Counted from the first letter of the stretch, positions 50,680 through 61,105 are shown. The stretch is DNA of 64,000 nt from Cognatundibacterium oligocarboniphilum (GCF_013377855.1 NZ_JABXYJ010000001.1:186001-250000); one strand, 5' to 3'. Notes: generated by a model from the letters alone, not told the origin. Program-made: numbers and translations.

Positions 50680-51465
50680 ATGAATAGCCACCTCACACCT
50701 TATTTGCAGATGCAGGCTGACACGCTGCCTGAAGTCACGATTTCGGAACATCTGGGCGTGCGGTCGCTGCATCTGTCGTCCGACGCCATCCAGGGATCGA
50801 TGCGGATGGCGATGCCGGATCAGATTGAGCTGGAATATGTGCAACAAATGATGATGTGGCTGCTGTTTCGGCAAGAGCCCCGGCATGTGGTGCAACTCGG
50901 CCTGGGTGCGGCGGCGCTGACCAAATTCTGTTACCGCCAGTTTCCGCGCAGCCGGGTCACTGCGGTGGAGCTTAATCCGCACGTAATCCACGCTTGTCAT
51001 CAGCATTTCCGGTTGCCAGACAATGACGAACGCTTGCAGGTACTGAATATGGATGCTCTGGATTTTGTGCACGATACGGCACAGCAAGGCAGTATCGATG
51101 TGATGCAGGTGGATTTATACGATGCCGCGGCGGAGGCACCGGCGTTGAGCAGCCGCGCTTTTTATCAGGCTTGCGCAGACTGCCTGACGGCGGAGGGCAT
51201 ACTGACCGTGAATCTGTTCGGAAACGCACAGAATTATGCAGCCAACTGCGATGCTAATCTGGAAGCGCTGCAGGACGCTTTTGATGCGGTAGTATGGCTG
51301 CCGCTGGTGCATGATGCGAATACGGTGGCGATGGCATTCAAGCAGGCGCCGGTAGTGGATTTTGACGTGCTGTATCAGCGTGCAACGGACATCCGGCTGC
51401 AAATGAAATTACCAGCCGCCAAATGGGTCAAAGGGCTGAAAGCGTGGATGCTACAGCAGTGCTGA
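50680..51465 (+). CDS. spermidine-synthase-like methyltransferase-fold protein
   Basis: About 261 residues with a Rossmann-like core: VVQLGLGAAALTKFCYRQFPRSRVTAVELNPHVI, NMDALDFVHD and MQVDLYDAAAEAPALSSRAFYQAC. It resembles the short SpeE-like proteins common in proteobacteria, usually lacking the full polyamine site; a true aminopropyltransferase role is uncertain. ATG 50680 is my choice; a GTG at 50584 would overlap the ThiF gene and add an atypical leader. Confidence 0.75.
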   Translation: MNSHLTPYLQMQADTLPEVTISEHLGVRSLHLSSDAIQGSMRMAMPDQIELEYVQQMMMWLLFRQEPRHVVQLGLGAAALTKFCYRQFPRSRVTAVELNPHVIHACHQHFRLPDNDERLQVLNMDALDFVHDTAQQGSIDVMQVDLYDAAAEAPALSSRAFYQACADCLTAEGILTVNLFGNAQNYAANCDANLEALQDAFDAVVWLPLVHDANTVAMAFKQAPVVDFDVLYQRATDIRLQMKLPAAKWVKGLKAWMLQQC

Positions 51466-51513
51466 TCTCAGCATCAATGCCAACACAACGAATAGTATCC
51501 GACGGAAAAAGTG

Positions 51514-51912
51514 TCATTCCGATTCCGGCTGATGGCAGCAGATGCAGAGTTTGTTGCCGTCCGGATCCCGGAAATAGGCGCCGTAATAATGTTCGTGATA
51601 ATGCGCTCGCAGGCCGGGTGCGCCTTCGCACAGGGCGCCAGCCGCCAGCGCGCGGGCATGCACCCTGCGCACGGTAGCGCGGTTTTCTGCCAGTAATGCG
51701 GTCATCTGGCCATTACCTGCGCTTGCAGGGCCATTATCGTAAGGAGCGCCGATCAGTAACAGGGGGCGCGGCTGCTCAGGCTGCACCCAGCCAGCCCAGG
51801 GTTTATTCTGATCCACAAATTTCAGCTGCAGACCGAGTTCCTGCAGCACCGCTGCATAAAAACCGAAGGCACGCGAAAAATCATTCACGCCGATAAAAAT
51901 ATGTGAAATCAC
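51514..51912 (-). CDS. VOC (glyoxalase/bleomycin-resistance) family protein
   Basis: 132 residues with paired beta-alpha-beta-beta-beta modules. The start SHIFIGVNDFSRAFGFY and the later HYHEHYYGAYFRDPDGNKLCICC contain the metal-ligand positions. The fold covers lactoylglutathione lyases, dioxygenases and antibiotic-binding proteins; the reaction is not assigned. It is convergent with the spermidine-synthase-like gene and downstream of the Liv ABC genes. Confidence 0.85.
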   Translation of the reverse strand: MISHIFIGVNDFSRAFGFYAAVLQELGLQLKFVDQNKPWAGWVQPEQPRPLLLIGAPYDNGPASAGNGQMTALLAENRATVRRVHARALAAGALCEGAPGLRAHYHEHYYGAYFRDPDGNKLCICCHQPESE

Positions 51913-51924
51913 TGTGCCGGCGCC

Positions 51925-52710
51925 TTACTCAGCATGGGTTCGGCTGAGGCCGAGATAAGTATCGATGACGCGCTGGTCATGCGCCAGCTCTGCTGCCGCA
52001 CCTTCCAGCGTGACCAGCCCGCCTTCCAGCACATAGGCATAGGTCGCCACCTGCAGCGCCGCGCGGGCATTTTGCTCCACCAGTAAAATCGCAACGCCGG
52101 TCTGCTGCAGTCGCTGGATGATGTGGAAAATCTCTTTCACAATCAGCGGTGCCAGTCCGAGGCTGGGCTCATCCAGCATCAGCAATGCGGGCTTTGCCAT
52201 CAGCGCTCTTCCCAGCGCCAGCATCTGACGTTCGCCGCCTGACAAAGTCCCGGCCAGCTGGGTACGGCGTTGCTTCAGGCGCGGAAACAGATCAAAAACG
52301 ATACTGAGCTGATCGGCATACTGACGCTCGCCAGCCTGATAGCGACGGTAACTGCCCAGCAGCAGGTTATCCTCCACCTTCATGGAGGCAAACAACTCCC
52401 GCTTTTCCGGAACCAGCGACATGCCCAGCGCCACTCTTTGTTCCACACTCAGGATGCTGATATCCTGCCCTGCCAGCATCACGCTGCCGTGCTGCCTGCC
52501 AACCGGCGGCAAAGCGCCGGCAAGCGCATTGAGCATGGTGGATTTACCAGCACCGTTCGGGCCGATCACCGTCACAATTTGTCCGACGCGCACCTGCATC
52601 GCCACGCTCTGCACAGCCTCTACTTTGCCGTACAGAACCTGCAATCCCTGCACATCCAGCAAAACGGCAGTTTGTTCATTCATGTGGTGATTGAAATTGG
52701 TCTGGTTCAT
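51925..52710 (-). CDS. livF: branched-chain amino-acid-type ABC ATP-binding protein (LivF)
   Basis: 261 residues: Walker [10 protein letters not shown], signature TLSGGERQMLALGRAL, Walker B LLMLDEPSLGLAP and switch VEQNARAAL. LivF type is clear from the layout. The ATG overlaps the previous stop by ATGA (52707-52710), so coupling is likely. An internal start at 52683 is also possible. Confidence 0.92.
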   Translation of the reverse strand: MNQTNFNHHMNEQTAVLLDVQGLQVLYGKVEAVQSVAMQVRVGQIVTVIGPNGAGKSTMLNALAGALPPVGRQHGSVMLAGQDISILSVEQRVALGMSLVPEKRELFASMKVEDNLLLGSYRRYQAGERQYADQLSIVFDLFPRLKQRRTQLAGTLSGGERQMLALGRALMAKPALLMLDEPSLGLAPLIVKEIFHIIQRLQQTGVAILLVEQNARAALQVATYAYVLEGGLVTLEGAAAELAHDQRVIDTYLGLSRTHAE

Positions 52711-54524
52711 GCCTCGATCCCGCCCAGATAGGCCTCCAGCACTGCCGGATGCTGCCGGATATATTGCGGCAAACCTTCGGCAATTTTGGTGCCGAACTCC
52801 ATCACAACCAGATGGTCGGTCAGATTCATGACGAAATCCATATCGTGTTCCACCAATAAGATGCTCATTCCTTCCGCCCGCAATTGCCGCAGCAGCGATG
52901 CCAGCTGCTGCTTTTCCTGATAACGCAGACCGGCAGCCGGCTCATCGAGCAGCAGCAGTACCGGATCCGCGCACAGGGCACGGGCAATCTCCACGATGCG
53001 CTGCTGCCCCAGCGACAGACTGCCAGCCTCAGCATAGGCCATGTCCGCCAGACCAACACGTTGCAGTTGCCGGTATGCCTCTGCCAGCAGGCGCGTTTCG
53101 ATGCTCCGGTCCAGATGCAGCAACCCTGCCAGCACGGCCTGAACATCGTTGCCCTTGTGCCGTAAATGCGCGCCGATCGCCACATTTTCCAGTACGTTCA
53201 TCCCGGACAGCAAACGGACATGCTGAAAAGTGCGTGCCATACCCAATGCGGCAATGTCCCGCGACGATAAACCGCTGATCGCGCGCATCTGTCCCTGATG
53301 ATGAAAATGCACGCTGCCGGCAGTCAGCGGCAGTACGCCGGTCAGCAAATTGAACATCGTCGATTTACCTGCACCGTTCGGGCCAATCAGACCAACGATC
53401 TGCGCGGCATGCACGCTGAACGCCATATCGTTGACTGCCACCAGCCCGCCAAACTGTTTGCGCGCCTGCTGCACCTGTAACACCAGTGTGCCTGCCGCTG
53501 GCTGGCTGCGCTGCTCCAGCGGCAGGACATCTGCCAGCTGTACCGTATGGGCAGCAGGATGGAATGCGGGCAGCACAGGCTTCAGTATCCCGCTCAGCAG
53601 CGGCCAGACGCCGTTACGGCTGGTCTGGAGCAGCAACACCAGCAGCACACCGAACACGATCACCTCGAAATTCCCATTGCTGCCCAACAATGCGGGCAAC
53701 AGTGTCTGCAGCTGGTCTTTCAGCAGGGTCAGCAACGCGGCCCCCAGCAAAGCACCCCAGGTATGCGCCACCCCGCCGACGACGGCCATGAACAGATATT
53801 CAATCCCGGCATTCAACCCGAACGGTGTCGGATTCACCGAGCGTTGCATGTGTGCATACAGCCAGCCGGAAATGCTGGCGAGCATGGCGGCGATGACGAA
53901 AATAATCACTTTCATCCTGACGGTGTGTACCCCCATAGCTTCCGCCATCACCACACCACCTTTGAGCGCGCGGATGGCGCGTCCCGGACGGGAGTGCAGC
54001 AAGGCGCCGAGCGCGGCCACCATCAGCAGCAGCCAGCCCCAGATCAGGACATAGATGCTGCGGGCGCTATCCAGGCTGAAGTGCCCGATGCGGATCGGTG
54101 GAATGCCATTCATGCCGTCGTATTTACCGAGCAACTCCAGATTACCGAACAGGAAAAACAGCGACAAACCCCAGGCAATCGTTCCCAGCGGCAGATAATG
54201 TCCGGACAAACGCATGGTGATCATGCCGATCGCCCACGCCGCCAGCATCGTCAGCAGCATACCGGCGAACAGGCCGGTCCACGGCGAGCAGCCTTGCGCG
54301 GTGCTCAGATACGCCGTGGCATACGCACCGATGCCGACAAAAGCGGCCTGCCCGAACGAAGTCATCCCGCCAATACCGGTCAGCAGCACCAGTCCGAGCG
54401 CGACCATCGCTGACAAGCCGATGTAATTACTCAGCGTCACCCAGAATTCCGGTACCGGCAGCACAGGAAATGCCAGCACCGCCGCCAGTAACAGGCTCCC
54501 TGCAACAAGGTGCAGGCGCTTCAT
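52707..54524 (-). CDS. fused LivM-LivG: ABC permease plus ATP-binding protein
   Basis: 605 residues. Residues about 1-330 are a LivM-type permease with about nine hydrophobic segments and the coupling loop [21 protein letters not shown]. After a linker, residues about 350-605 are a LivG-type ATPase: Walker [10 protein letters not shown], signature [14 protein letters not shown], Walker [12 protein letters not shown] and VEHDMDFVM. Fusion fixes a 1:1 ratio of the two parts. It overlaps the upstream permease by ATGA at 54521-54524. Confidence 0.93.
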   Translation of the reverse strand: MKRLHLVAGSLLLAAVLAFPVLPVPEFWVTLSNYIGLSAMVALGLVLLTGIGGMTSFGQAAFVGIGAYATAYLSTAQGCSPWTGLFAGMLLTMLAAWAIGMITMRLSGHYLPLGTIAWGLSLFFLFGNLELLGKYDGMNGIPPIRIGHFSLDSARSIYVLIWGWLLLMVAALGALLHSRPGRAIRALKGGVVMAEAMGVHTVRMKVIIFVIAAMLASISGWLYAHMQRSVNPTPFGLNAGIEYLFMAVVGGVAHTWGALLGAALLTLLKDQLQTLLPALLGSNGNFEVIVFGVLLVLLLQTSRNGVWPLLSGILKPVLPAFHPAAHTVQLADVLPLEQRSQPAAGTLVLQVQQARKQFGGLVAVNDMAFSVHAAQIVGLIGPNGAGKSTMFNLLTGVLPLTAGSVHFHHQGQMRAISGLSSRDIAALGMARTFQHVRLLSGMNVLENVAIGAHLRHKGNDVQAVLAGLLHLDRSIETRLLAEAYRQLQRVGLADMAYAEAGSLSLGQQRIVEIARALCADPVLLLLDEPAAGLRYQEKQQLASLLRQLRAEGMSILLVEHDMDFVMNLTDHLVVMEFGTKIAEGLPQYIRQHPAVLEAYLGGIEA

Positions 54525-55582
54525 GCTTCTTCCTCCTCATCATGTGCCGTGGTATGCAGTGAACGCCACAACAACACCGGAATGATCAGCGTAAAGACGA
54601 TCACTTCCTTATACGCACTGGCCCAGAACGACGAATACGATTCCAGCCATCCGACCAGCAACGCACCACCGGCAGCCAGCGGATAACTGACCAGCCCGCC
54701 GACAATCGCGCCGACAAAGCCTTTGAGTCCGATCAGAAACCCGCTGTCGTAATACACGGTCGTCATCGGCGCAATCAGGATGCCGCATAATGCCCCCAGT
54801 GCGGCAGCCAGCGTCAAAGCCAGCCGCCCTGCCTGGCGGGTGCCGATGCCGACCAGTTGCGCCCCCAGCCGGTTCACTGCGGTGGCGCGTAATGCCTTGC
54901 CCTGCAGGCTGCGCTCAAAATACAGCGACAATCCCACGATCAGCAACAAAGCCACCAGGATCACCACCAGACTCTGTCCGGAAATCATCAGTCCGTCGGT
55001 GACCTGCCATTGCGCCTCGCTGTACGCACGCGTACGCACGCCTTCCGCGCCAAACATCAGCAGACCGATTCCGCTCATTGCCAGATGCACTCCGACCGAC
55101 ACAATCAGCAGCACCAGCGTACTGGCTTCCGCCAGCGGCTGATATGCCAGCCGGTACAGCATCGGCCCGAGCGGAATGATGAGACAAAGCGCCAGTAATA
55201 CCTGCAGCGGCAATGCAAGCGCCTGTAACGGCAGCCAGCGGCACAGCAGGATCAGGCAAACCGGAAATAACACCAGCCGGGCGGCATCGGACAACAGTTT
55301 TCGCCATGCGACAGCCGTATGCTGCGATGCCCGCCAGAACGCCAGCAATTCTTTCAACAGACACAGGGCTCCGGCAATCAGCAACAGCATCGCCACCGGA
55401 GGAAATTGTCCGGTCTGGATATTCGCCAGGCTCAGTGCGGCAAAGGCGACAAACTCGCCCTGGGGAATGAAAATAATCCGTGTTACAGAAAACACCAGTA
55501 CCAGTGCCAGCGCCAGCAGCGCATACATGGCGCCGTTGGTCATGCCGTCCTGCGCCAGAATGGCCGCAATCGAAAAATCCAT
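54521..55582 (-). CDS. livH: branched-chain amino-acid-type ABC permease (LivH)
   Basis: 353 residues, somewhat longer than typical LivH. An extra hydrophobic stretch near residues 60-130 accounts for the length. It has LivH features [59 protein letters not shown] and [18 protein letters not shown]. It is the first transport gene after the binding protein, with 161 bases and a terminator between. Confidence 0.92.
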   Translation of the reverse strand: MDFSIAAILAQDGMTNGAMYALLALALVLVFSVTRIIFIPQGEFVAFAALSLANIQTGQFPPVAMLLLIAGALCLLKELLAFWRASQHTAVAWRKLLSDAARLVLFPVCLILLCRWLPLQALALPLQVLLALCLIIPLGPMLYRLAYQPLAEASTLVLLIVSVGVHLAMSGIGLLMFGAEGVRTRAYSEAQWQVTDGLMISGQSLVVILVALLLIVGLSLYFERSLQGKALRATAVNRLGAQLVGIGTRQAGRLALTLAAALGALCGILIAPMTTVYYDSGFLIGLKGFVGAIVGGLVSYPLAAGGALLVGWLESYSSFWASAYKEVIVFTLIIPVLLWRSLHTTAHDEEEEA

Positions 55583-55703
55583 GCCATCTCACTTTCAGAA
55601 AATCGCAACCATTCCCGGTTCGCCGCGCCGGCAGTCCGCCGCGACACAACGGCAAACAGGGTCAGCAGGCGCGGGATTCAGCCCTCAGGAAAAAAGCGAA
55701 TAA

Positions 55704-55727
55704 AAAAGGGAGCCTGCGCTCCCTTTT
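55704..55727 (-). terminator. attenuating terminator between the binding protein and livH
   Basis: AAAAGGGAGC (55704-55713), loop CTGC, GCTCCCTTTT (55718-55727). Read leftwards it follows the binding-protein stop and is succeeded by U residues. It would let the binding protein be made in excess over the membrane parts. Confidence 0.75.
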
Positions 55728-55743
55728 CACACTTCAGACATAC

Positions 55744-56907
55744 TCAGTTTGCCTGCCCGGCCCATTTCCATTTTCCACCAACGATCTGCACCATCACACG
55801 CGAACGCTGATCCAGTCCCAGATGGTCATTGGCGCTCATGTTCACGATACCGTGCGAGACCGGCAGATTCGTGACGCCTTCCAGCGCGCTGCGCAGTGCT
55901 GCACGAAATTCCCTGGTGCCCGGTTGCGCTTTTTTCAACGCTGTTGCTGCTGCATTTTCAAGCAACAGACCGGCATCCCATGCATGACCGCCGAATGTGG
56001 ATACCGTACCGGCGCCATAGGCTTTTTCATAGGCTGCGGCATAACGCAGTGCCGATTTTTTCACCGGATTATCTGCAGGCAGCTGCTCAGCCACCAGCAA
56101 AGGTCCGGCGGGCAGCCAGGTGCCTTCGCAATCCCTGCCGCATACGCGCAGGAAATCATTATTGGCAACGCCGTGCGTCTGATAAATCTTGCCTTTATAG
56201 CCGCGCTCTTTCAGGGTTTTCTGAGGCAGCGCCGCAGGTGTTCCGGCACCGGCAATCAAAACTGCATCCGGATTGGCTGCCATGATTTTCAGGATCTGTC
56301 CGGTCACAGATGTATCGGGTCGGGCAAAGCGCTCATTGGCAACAATTCTGATTTTTCGTAATTCCGCCAGTTTGGAAAATTCCTTGTACCAGCCTTCACC
56401 ATACGCATCATTGAATCCGATAAAGCCAACTGTCCTGATGCCGGCATCGCTCATATGGCTGATAATCGCGGTTGACATATGTGAATCATTTTGCGGGGTT
56501 TTGAACACCCACTGGCGGCGCGCATCCGGCGGCGAGATGATAGATGCCGAGGCGGCCATCGAAATCATCGGCGTTTCGGTTTCTGCGGCCACATCAATCA
56601 TGGCCAGCGATGGCGGAGTGATGGTGGAGCCGATCAGGATATCGACCTTGTCTTCGGACACCAGTTTGCGGGCATTTTTGACGGCTGTCGTGGTGTCCGA
56701 AGCATCATCGAGGATGATGTACTCGACTTTTTTGCCACCAATTTCTTTCGGCAGCAAGGCGAAGGTGTTTTTTTCAGGTATCCCCATGGAAGCACCGGCA
56801 CCGGTGGCCGATACGTTCACCCCGACCTTGATCTGCGCCAGCACCGGCGCACTCAGCAGCAATGACAGCAAGGCGGGTAAAACAGCAAGGGTGTAGTTCT
56901 TTTTCAT
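55744..56907 (-). CDS. ABC transporter periplasmic binding protein (LivK-like, Peripla_BP_6)
   Basis: 387 residues: signal peptide (LSLLLSAPVLAQ), then two Rossmann-like lobes beginning IKVGVNVSATGAGASMGIPEKNTFALLPKEIGGKKVEYIILDDASDTTTAVKNARKL (in parts), with TPMISMAASASI at the ligand site. It should capture amino acids or aromatic/amide compounds for the Liv-type transporter downstream. The 229 bases upstream hold no supported gene. Confidence 0.92.
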   Translation of the reverse strand: MKKNYTLAVLPALLSLLLSAPVLAQIKVGVNVSATGAGASMGIPEKNTFALLPKEIGGKKVEYIILDDASDTTTAVKNARKLVSEDKVDILIGSTITPPSLAMIDVAAETETPMISMAASASIISPPDARRQWVFKTPQNDSHMSTAIISHMSDAGIRTVGFIGFNDAYGEGWYKEFSKLAELRKIRIVANERFARPDTSVTGQILKIMAANPDAVLIAGAGTPAALPQKTLKERGYKGKIYQTHGVANNDFLRVCGRDCEGTWLPAGPLLVAEQLPADNPVKKSALRYAAAYEKAYGAGTVSTFGGHAWDAGLLLENAAATALKKAQPGTREFRAALRSALEGVTNLPVSHGIVNMSANDHLGLDQRSRVMVQIVGGKWKWAGQAN

Positions 56908-57136
56908 CAGATAGTCTCCTGTATCGGTCAGTCAATCCTGCTGGCAGCCGTCTGCGGCGCTTTCTGGTGAAACGCTGTTTCCGGGTATTGGATCTGTATC
57001 GGACAAGGCTGCCCTGATGCGGGCATGGCACGCTGACAGATTCCGGCGCATGACTACTGCAGATCACCGAGTGTAACCCGTGCACTGTGAATTGCACAAC
57101 GCACACACCACTTTCAAGTGACGCTGTTGTATCCGG

Positions 57137-59017
57137 TCACGCCGCATGCGGCAGCAGACGCACGCTGAAGGCGCCGCGCAAGGCATTGCACAACATGATC
57201 TGTTCGGCCTGCAGCAGATCTGCGCGTGTCAGCGATTGCTCCTGCACCTGCCATCCGGCGTCGTCCAGCAACACCGACCGCATCACCCCCGGCAGCACGC
57301 CATCCGTCAGCGGCGGCGTCAGCCAGCGCCCGTGCCGGCGGATCAACACATTGCTGCGTCCACCTTCGGTCAGATGTCCCTGCTCATTAAAAAACAGCAT
57401 GTCAAATGCACCCTGCACTTCTGCCGCTTTCCAGGCTGCATCGTAACGCTGGCGGATGCTGGTCTTGTGCTGCAAAAACAGATCTGTGCTGCAAGTTGTT
57501 TCCGGTGCCAGCACGACTGACGGCAAACCGGCTAAAGGACTGAGAACAGCGCTGCTGATCTGGACGCTGCCCGATGGCTGCAATGCCAGCCGCAGACGGC
57601 ACGGCGTTGCAGCCGGCAACCCGTTACAGGCGCGCTGCACTTCATCGTGCAGCGCTGCTTCATCCCAGCAAAAACCAAAATACAGGGCCGAAGCCCGCAA
57701 ACGCTGCAAGTGACGCGACCAGTGGCGGCACCCTTGTTCCCGTGTTGCATACATCGTTTCAAACAGTTCAAATCCGGCCGCCAGCCCGGTCAAAAATCCT
57801 GCCTTTAAACGGCATTCCGCCAGTTCGTCTGCAGCAACACTGTCATATACGATGCCAGCCCCAACACCCATAACCCCCTGCCAGAAAGGCAGCGCCGGCG
57901 CTGATGAGAAAGCCCGTTGCAGCTGCAGAGTGCGTATCGGCACCGACAGACAAAAATCTCCCGGCACATCCACCTGCTGCGGCGGATCAAACCAGCCGAT
58001 CGCACCGGTATACAGGCCGCGCGGACTGCTCTCCACTTCATGGATAATTTCCATCGTTCGCCGCTTCGGTGCGCCGGTAATCGAACCGCAGGGAAACAAG
58101 GCTGTCAGGATTTCTCCCAGCCCCAGCCCACTGCGCAAACGGGCGTGAATCGTGGAAGTCATCTGCAGCACGCTGGAAAAACGGCTGACCTCAAACAGCT
58201 GCGGCACCTGTACGCTGCCGGTTTCAGCAATGCGGCCAAGATCGTTGCGCAACAGATCAACGATCATCAGATTTTCAGCCCGGTTTTTAGGATCGGCCGC
58301 GAGTTGCCGCGCCGTTTCACGGTCACGCCCGGCGTCACCGCTGGCAGCAGCCGTCCCCTTCATCGGTCTGGCCTGCAACTGACCGGCATGGTGGCGGATG
58401 AACAGTTCCGGCGACATGGACAGCACAGCTTCATTGCTGTCGAGGCAGATCAGCGCACCGTACGGCACCGGCTGGCGGGCGCGCAGGCGACGGTACAGCG
58501 CCACCGGATCGCCGTAGGCATCAAAATGCAGGCGGTAGGTGTAATTCACCTGATAGGTATCGCCGGCGGTGATGTAAGACTGAATGCGGGCGATAGCGCT
58601 GTGAAACTGCTGCGCATCCACACTGCTGCGCAATCCGGCAACGCCGGCTGGTGGCAGCTCACCGGTCGCGTGGCTGTCTGCACCGGCCAGCAATGCGGCC
58701 ACCTCTGTTGCAGTCAGATGATGACAACTGCGAAACAGCGCGACCCGCGAAACCGCCGTCCCAGCTTCCACAGCGATACCCTGACTTTGCGCTCCGCTTT
58801 CATAAGACAGCAGAATCAGCGCATACAGCCCATCCTGCACGGCGCGCTCCAATCCAGCCATCCAGTCAGACCACTCCGCGGCACTGCGGCAGACCCGTAT
58901 TTCCTGCAAGTCCAGATAAAGTCTGGATTGCGCCGTCGCGGCATGAGCATCGTCCAGCAATGCAAATGCCTGACCGGAATGCCATATTTCAGTAAGTGAC
59001 AAGGAAACAGCAGCCAT
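57137..59017 (-). CDS. pabB: fused aminodeoxychorismate synthase I and lyase (PabB-PabC)
   Basis: 626 residues. Residues about 1-390 are the chorismate-binding PabB part, with PVPYGALICLDS, RPMKGTAAASGD (lysine of the P-K-G-T site), RAENLMIVDLLRNDLGRIA, CGSITGAPKRRTMEIIHEVE and GVGAGIVYDSV. Residues about 405-626 are a PLP-dependent PabC (4-amino-4-deoxychorismate lyase): ELFETMYATREQGCRHWSRHLQRL, EGGRSNVLIRRHGRWLTPPLTDGVLPGVMR. It makes 4-aminobenzoate for folate; the amidotransferase PabA is not in the window. It is monocistronic here. Confidence 0.93.
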   Translation of the reverse strand: MAAVSLSLTEIWHSGQAFALLDDAHAATAQSRLYLDLQEIRVCRSAAEWSDWMAGLERAVQDGLYALILLSYESGAQSQGIAVEAGTAVSRVALFRSCHHLTATEVAALLAGADSHATGELPPAGVAGLRSSVDAQQFHSAIARIQSYITAGDTYQVNYTYRLHFDAYGDPVALYRRLRARQPVPYGALICLDSNEAVLSMSPELFIRHHAGQLQARPMKGTAAASGDAGRDRETARQLAADPKNRAENLMIVDLLRNDLGRIAETGSVQVPQLFEVSRFSSVLQMTSTIHARLRSGLGLGEILTALFPCGSITGAPKRRTMEIIHEVESSPRGLYTGAIGWFDPPQQVDVPGDFCLSVPIRTLQLQRAFSSAPALPFWQGVMGVGAGIVYDSVAADELAECRLKAGFLTGLAAGFELFETMYATREQGCRHWSRHLQRLRASALYFGFCWDEAALHDEVQRACNGLPAATPCRLRLALQPSGSVQISSAVLSPLAGLPSVVLAPETTCSTDLFLQHKTSIRQRYDAAWKAAEVQGAFDMLFFNEQGHLTEGGRSNVLIRRHGRWLTPPLTDGVLPGVMRSVLLDDAGWQVQEQSLTRADLLQAEQIMLCNALRGAFSVRLLPHAA

Positions 59018-59176
59018 ATTGGTAGAGGTAACGAGGACATCGGAGAGATCCGGAGTTTACCCCCGGACACCAGATTTTGCAGCCAGCACCACTACTACAT
59101 ATTTCCCTGCAGATACAGCAAAATGTAACAACAGTGGCGCACCATGCCTGATCCAGAGTAAAAAGAACATTAAATA

Positions 59177-59221
59177 GATGCTAAACAAGCATCATCTTAA
59201 TGAGATGCGTACAATAGCATC
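59177..59221. promoter_or_regulatory. two GATGC-N7/8-GCATC palindromes upstream of the GGDEF gene
   Basis: GATGC-TAAACAA-GCATC (59177-59193) and GATGC-GTACAATA-GCATC (59204-59221) lie in tandem 85-130 bases before the start at 59306. Two identical-arm palindromes about 27 bases apart suggest an operator pair. Confidence 0.45.
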
Positions 59222-59305
59222 TGTATATCAGACTGGCAGGACCGCACTGAAAATGGCGCAATCCTGACAGCGTTTTCCGATCAACACGATTACTTTTCCC
59301 GACAC

Positions 59306-60610
59306 ATGGATTTCCGTTTTCGTTTTCTTAAACAGCCGCAAACCAGACCTGTTTTTTTGGGGCATCTGCGCCTTATCAGTCTTGGCCTGGCAGCAAGTCT
59401 GCTGCTGGCACTGACGGCCTCTTACATACTGTCACGTATCAGTGTCGCACGTGAGGCAATCGAGAGAACAAGCATACTGGCACGCAATCTGTCCGACAGC
59501 CTGCTCAGCGGTGACCAGCGCACCATGCAGAATATGATTCTCAACAGCGGCCTGAATAAAAGTCTGCGCTCGCTGACTGTCTTCGACCAGCAGGGCAATC
59601 CTATTTACGCCTGGGAGAAAGGTAACCTGATTAATACAGAGCATATCGCCCCGGTCGTGCCGACGCCAGGTACCCGGCAGCTATTCCTTCCGAACAGCCT
59701 GGAAACCAGCGTCCCGATTCTGGACAAAAAAACACTGAAGGGAGAGATCATACTGCGTGAATCACTTACTCCGCTGCATGATCGTCTGCTGCTGGAATTG
59801 ATGCTGGGAATGCTGGCGGCCATGTTGATCGCACTGCCCACGGCAATTGCACTAACCCGCAAAAGCATGGCAATCATAGCCCCGGTTCTGAAACTGGCAA
59901 CAGTGGCTGAGCAGGTAGCAACACTCGGTGATTACAGCCTGCGCGCCGCAGCAGACAATGAAAAACAGCTGGGCAATCTGACCATGCACTTCAATCTGAT
60001 GCTGGCGCGCATGGAAGCATGGGAAAACGACATGCGCAACGAATCGGTCGAGCAGCGCGCCACCGAAAGCCGCCTCAGCATTCTGGACAACCATGACAGC
60101 GTGACCAAGCTCCCGAACCGGCATTACTTCCATCGTCTCATCACGAACAGTGTCGAAGATGCGGTCGAACGGCAAGAGCTGATGGCGCTGATGTTCATTG
60201 ATCTGGACCATTTCCGGCGGGTCAGCGATCACTACGGCTACGATGTCTGTGATCAGTTGCTGGCCAGTCTGGCGCAGCGTCTGTGCGAGATCCTGCGCAG
60301 CACGGATACTTTATGCCGGGTCGGTGCCGATGAATTCGCAGCAGTATTACCCGATATCGATCATCTCGATACGGTCAGAAAACTCGCTGAGCGCCTGATC
60401 GTGGCAATGCAGCAGCCCTTGATTGTCAATGGCAGACAGCATGCCATCACCTGCAGCATCGGCATCGCCTGCTGCCCGCTGCACACCCACGAACAGCGTC
60501 TGCTGCTGCAACATGCAGATCAGGCGCTGAAAGCCGCCAAACTGGCAGGACGCAATGTCTGGCGTCTGTACGATCCGAACCAGATGAGCCGGGTACGGCA
60601 ATCAGGCTGA
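59306..60610 (+). CDS. membrane GGDEF protein with GADEF signature
   Basis: 434 residues. TM1 (about 24-46), a periplasmic sensor of about 110 residues resembling CHASE8 (ARNLSDSLLSGDQRTMQNMIL, LRSLTVFDQQGNPIYAWEKG), TM2 (about 160-182), HAMP (MHFNLMLARMEAWE) and a GGDEF domain from about 265. The signature is GADEF (RVGADEFAAVLP) in place of GGDEF, while an RxxD I-site (RSTD) and LPNRHYF are present. It may be an active cyclase with reduced activity or a c-di-GMP sensor; this cannot be settled by eye. Confidence 0.88.
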   Translation: MDFRFRFLKQPQTRPVFLGHLRLISLGLAASLLLALTASYILSRISVAREAIERTSILARNLSDSLLSGDQRTMQNMILNSGLNKSLRSLTVFDQQGNPIYAWEKGNLINTEHIAPVVPTPGTRQLFLPNSLETSVPILDKKTLKGEIILRESLTPLHDRLLLELMLGMLAAMLIALPTAIALTRKSMAIIAPVLKLATVAEQVATLGDYSLRAAADNEKQLGNLTMHFNLMLARMEAWENDMRNESVEQRATESRLSILDNHDSVTKLPNRHYFHRLITNSVEDAVERQELMALMFIDLDHFRRVSDHYGYDVCDQLLASLAQRLCEILRSTDTLCRVGADEFAAVLPDIDHLDTVRKLAERLIVAMQQPLIVNGRQHAITCSIGIACCPLHTHEQRLLLQHADQALKAAKLAGRNVWRLYDPNQMSRVRQSG

Positions 60611-60649
60611 CATCCCGGCCGGCACAGTACTTAATCCGTATTCAGTCAT

Positions 60650-61105
60650 TCAGTAAGCCAGATTCAGGCGCCGGTACAAAAAACCCAGTACAAACAACGG
60701 GCCGATCAGAAGAAAACGAATGTCATCAAAAAATGAAGGCTTCTTTCCTTCGATTTTGTGACCGATAAACTGTCCGATCCATGCCACGACAAATACCACA
60801 AGCGCAATCTGCCAGATATGCGCTTGCGGCAGCAGCGGAAATACTGCCAGCATCGCGGCCGACATCAGCAGCATTCCGGCTGCAAATCTGGGTGACAGGA
60901 AAAAATAATAAATCAGGCTGGTCATCACGGCAGCATAGGCGGCCAGTGGATGAGCACTCCAGATCAGCCCCAGAAAAGAAAAGACAATTGCAGGCACACA
61001 GACACAATGGATGATCTCATTGACCGGGTGCTGATGACTTTCCGCATATCTGCTCAGTAAAACGTCGATTTGCCGACGTCGTTGATGCGTCTGAATCTGT
61101 TCCAT
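60650..61105 (-). CDS. DUF962 (Mpo1-like) membrane protein
   Basis: 151 residues with about four helices and the family signatures SRYAESHQHPVNEIIHCVCVP and WIGQFIGHKIEGKKPSFFDD. Yeast Mpo1 is an iron-dependent dioxygenase of 2-hydroxy fatty acids; the conserved histidines (His24, His26, His33 region, and GHK) are kept. The bacterial role is unproven. It is convergent with the GGDEF gene. Confidence 0.9.
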   Translation of the reverse strand: MEQIQTHQRRRQIDVLLSRYAESHQHPVNEIIHCVCVPAIVFSFLGLIWSAHPLAAYAAVMTSLIYYFFLSPRFAAGMLLMSAAMLAVFPLLPQAHIWQIALVVFVVAWIGQFIGHKIEGKKPSFFDDIRFLLIGPLFVLGFLYRRLNLAY

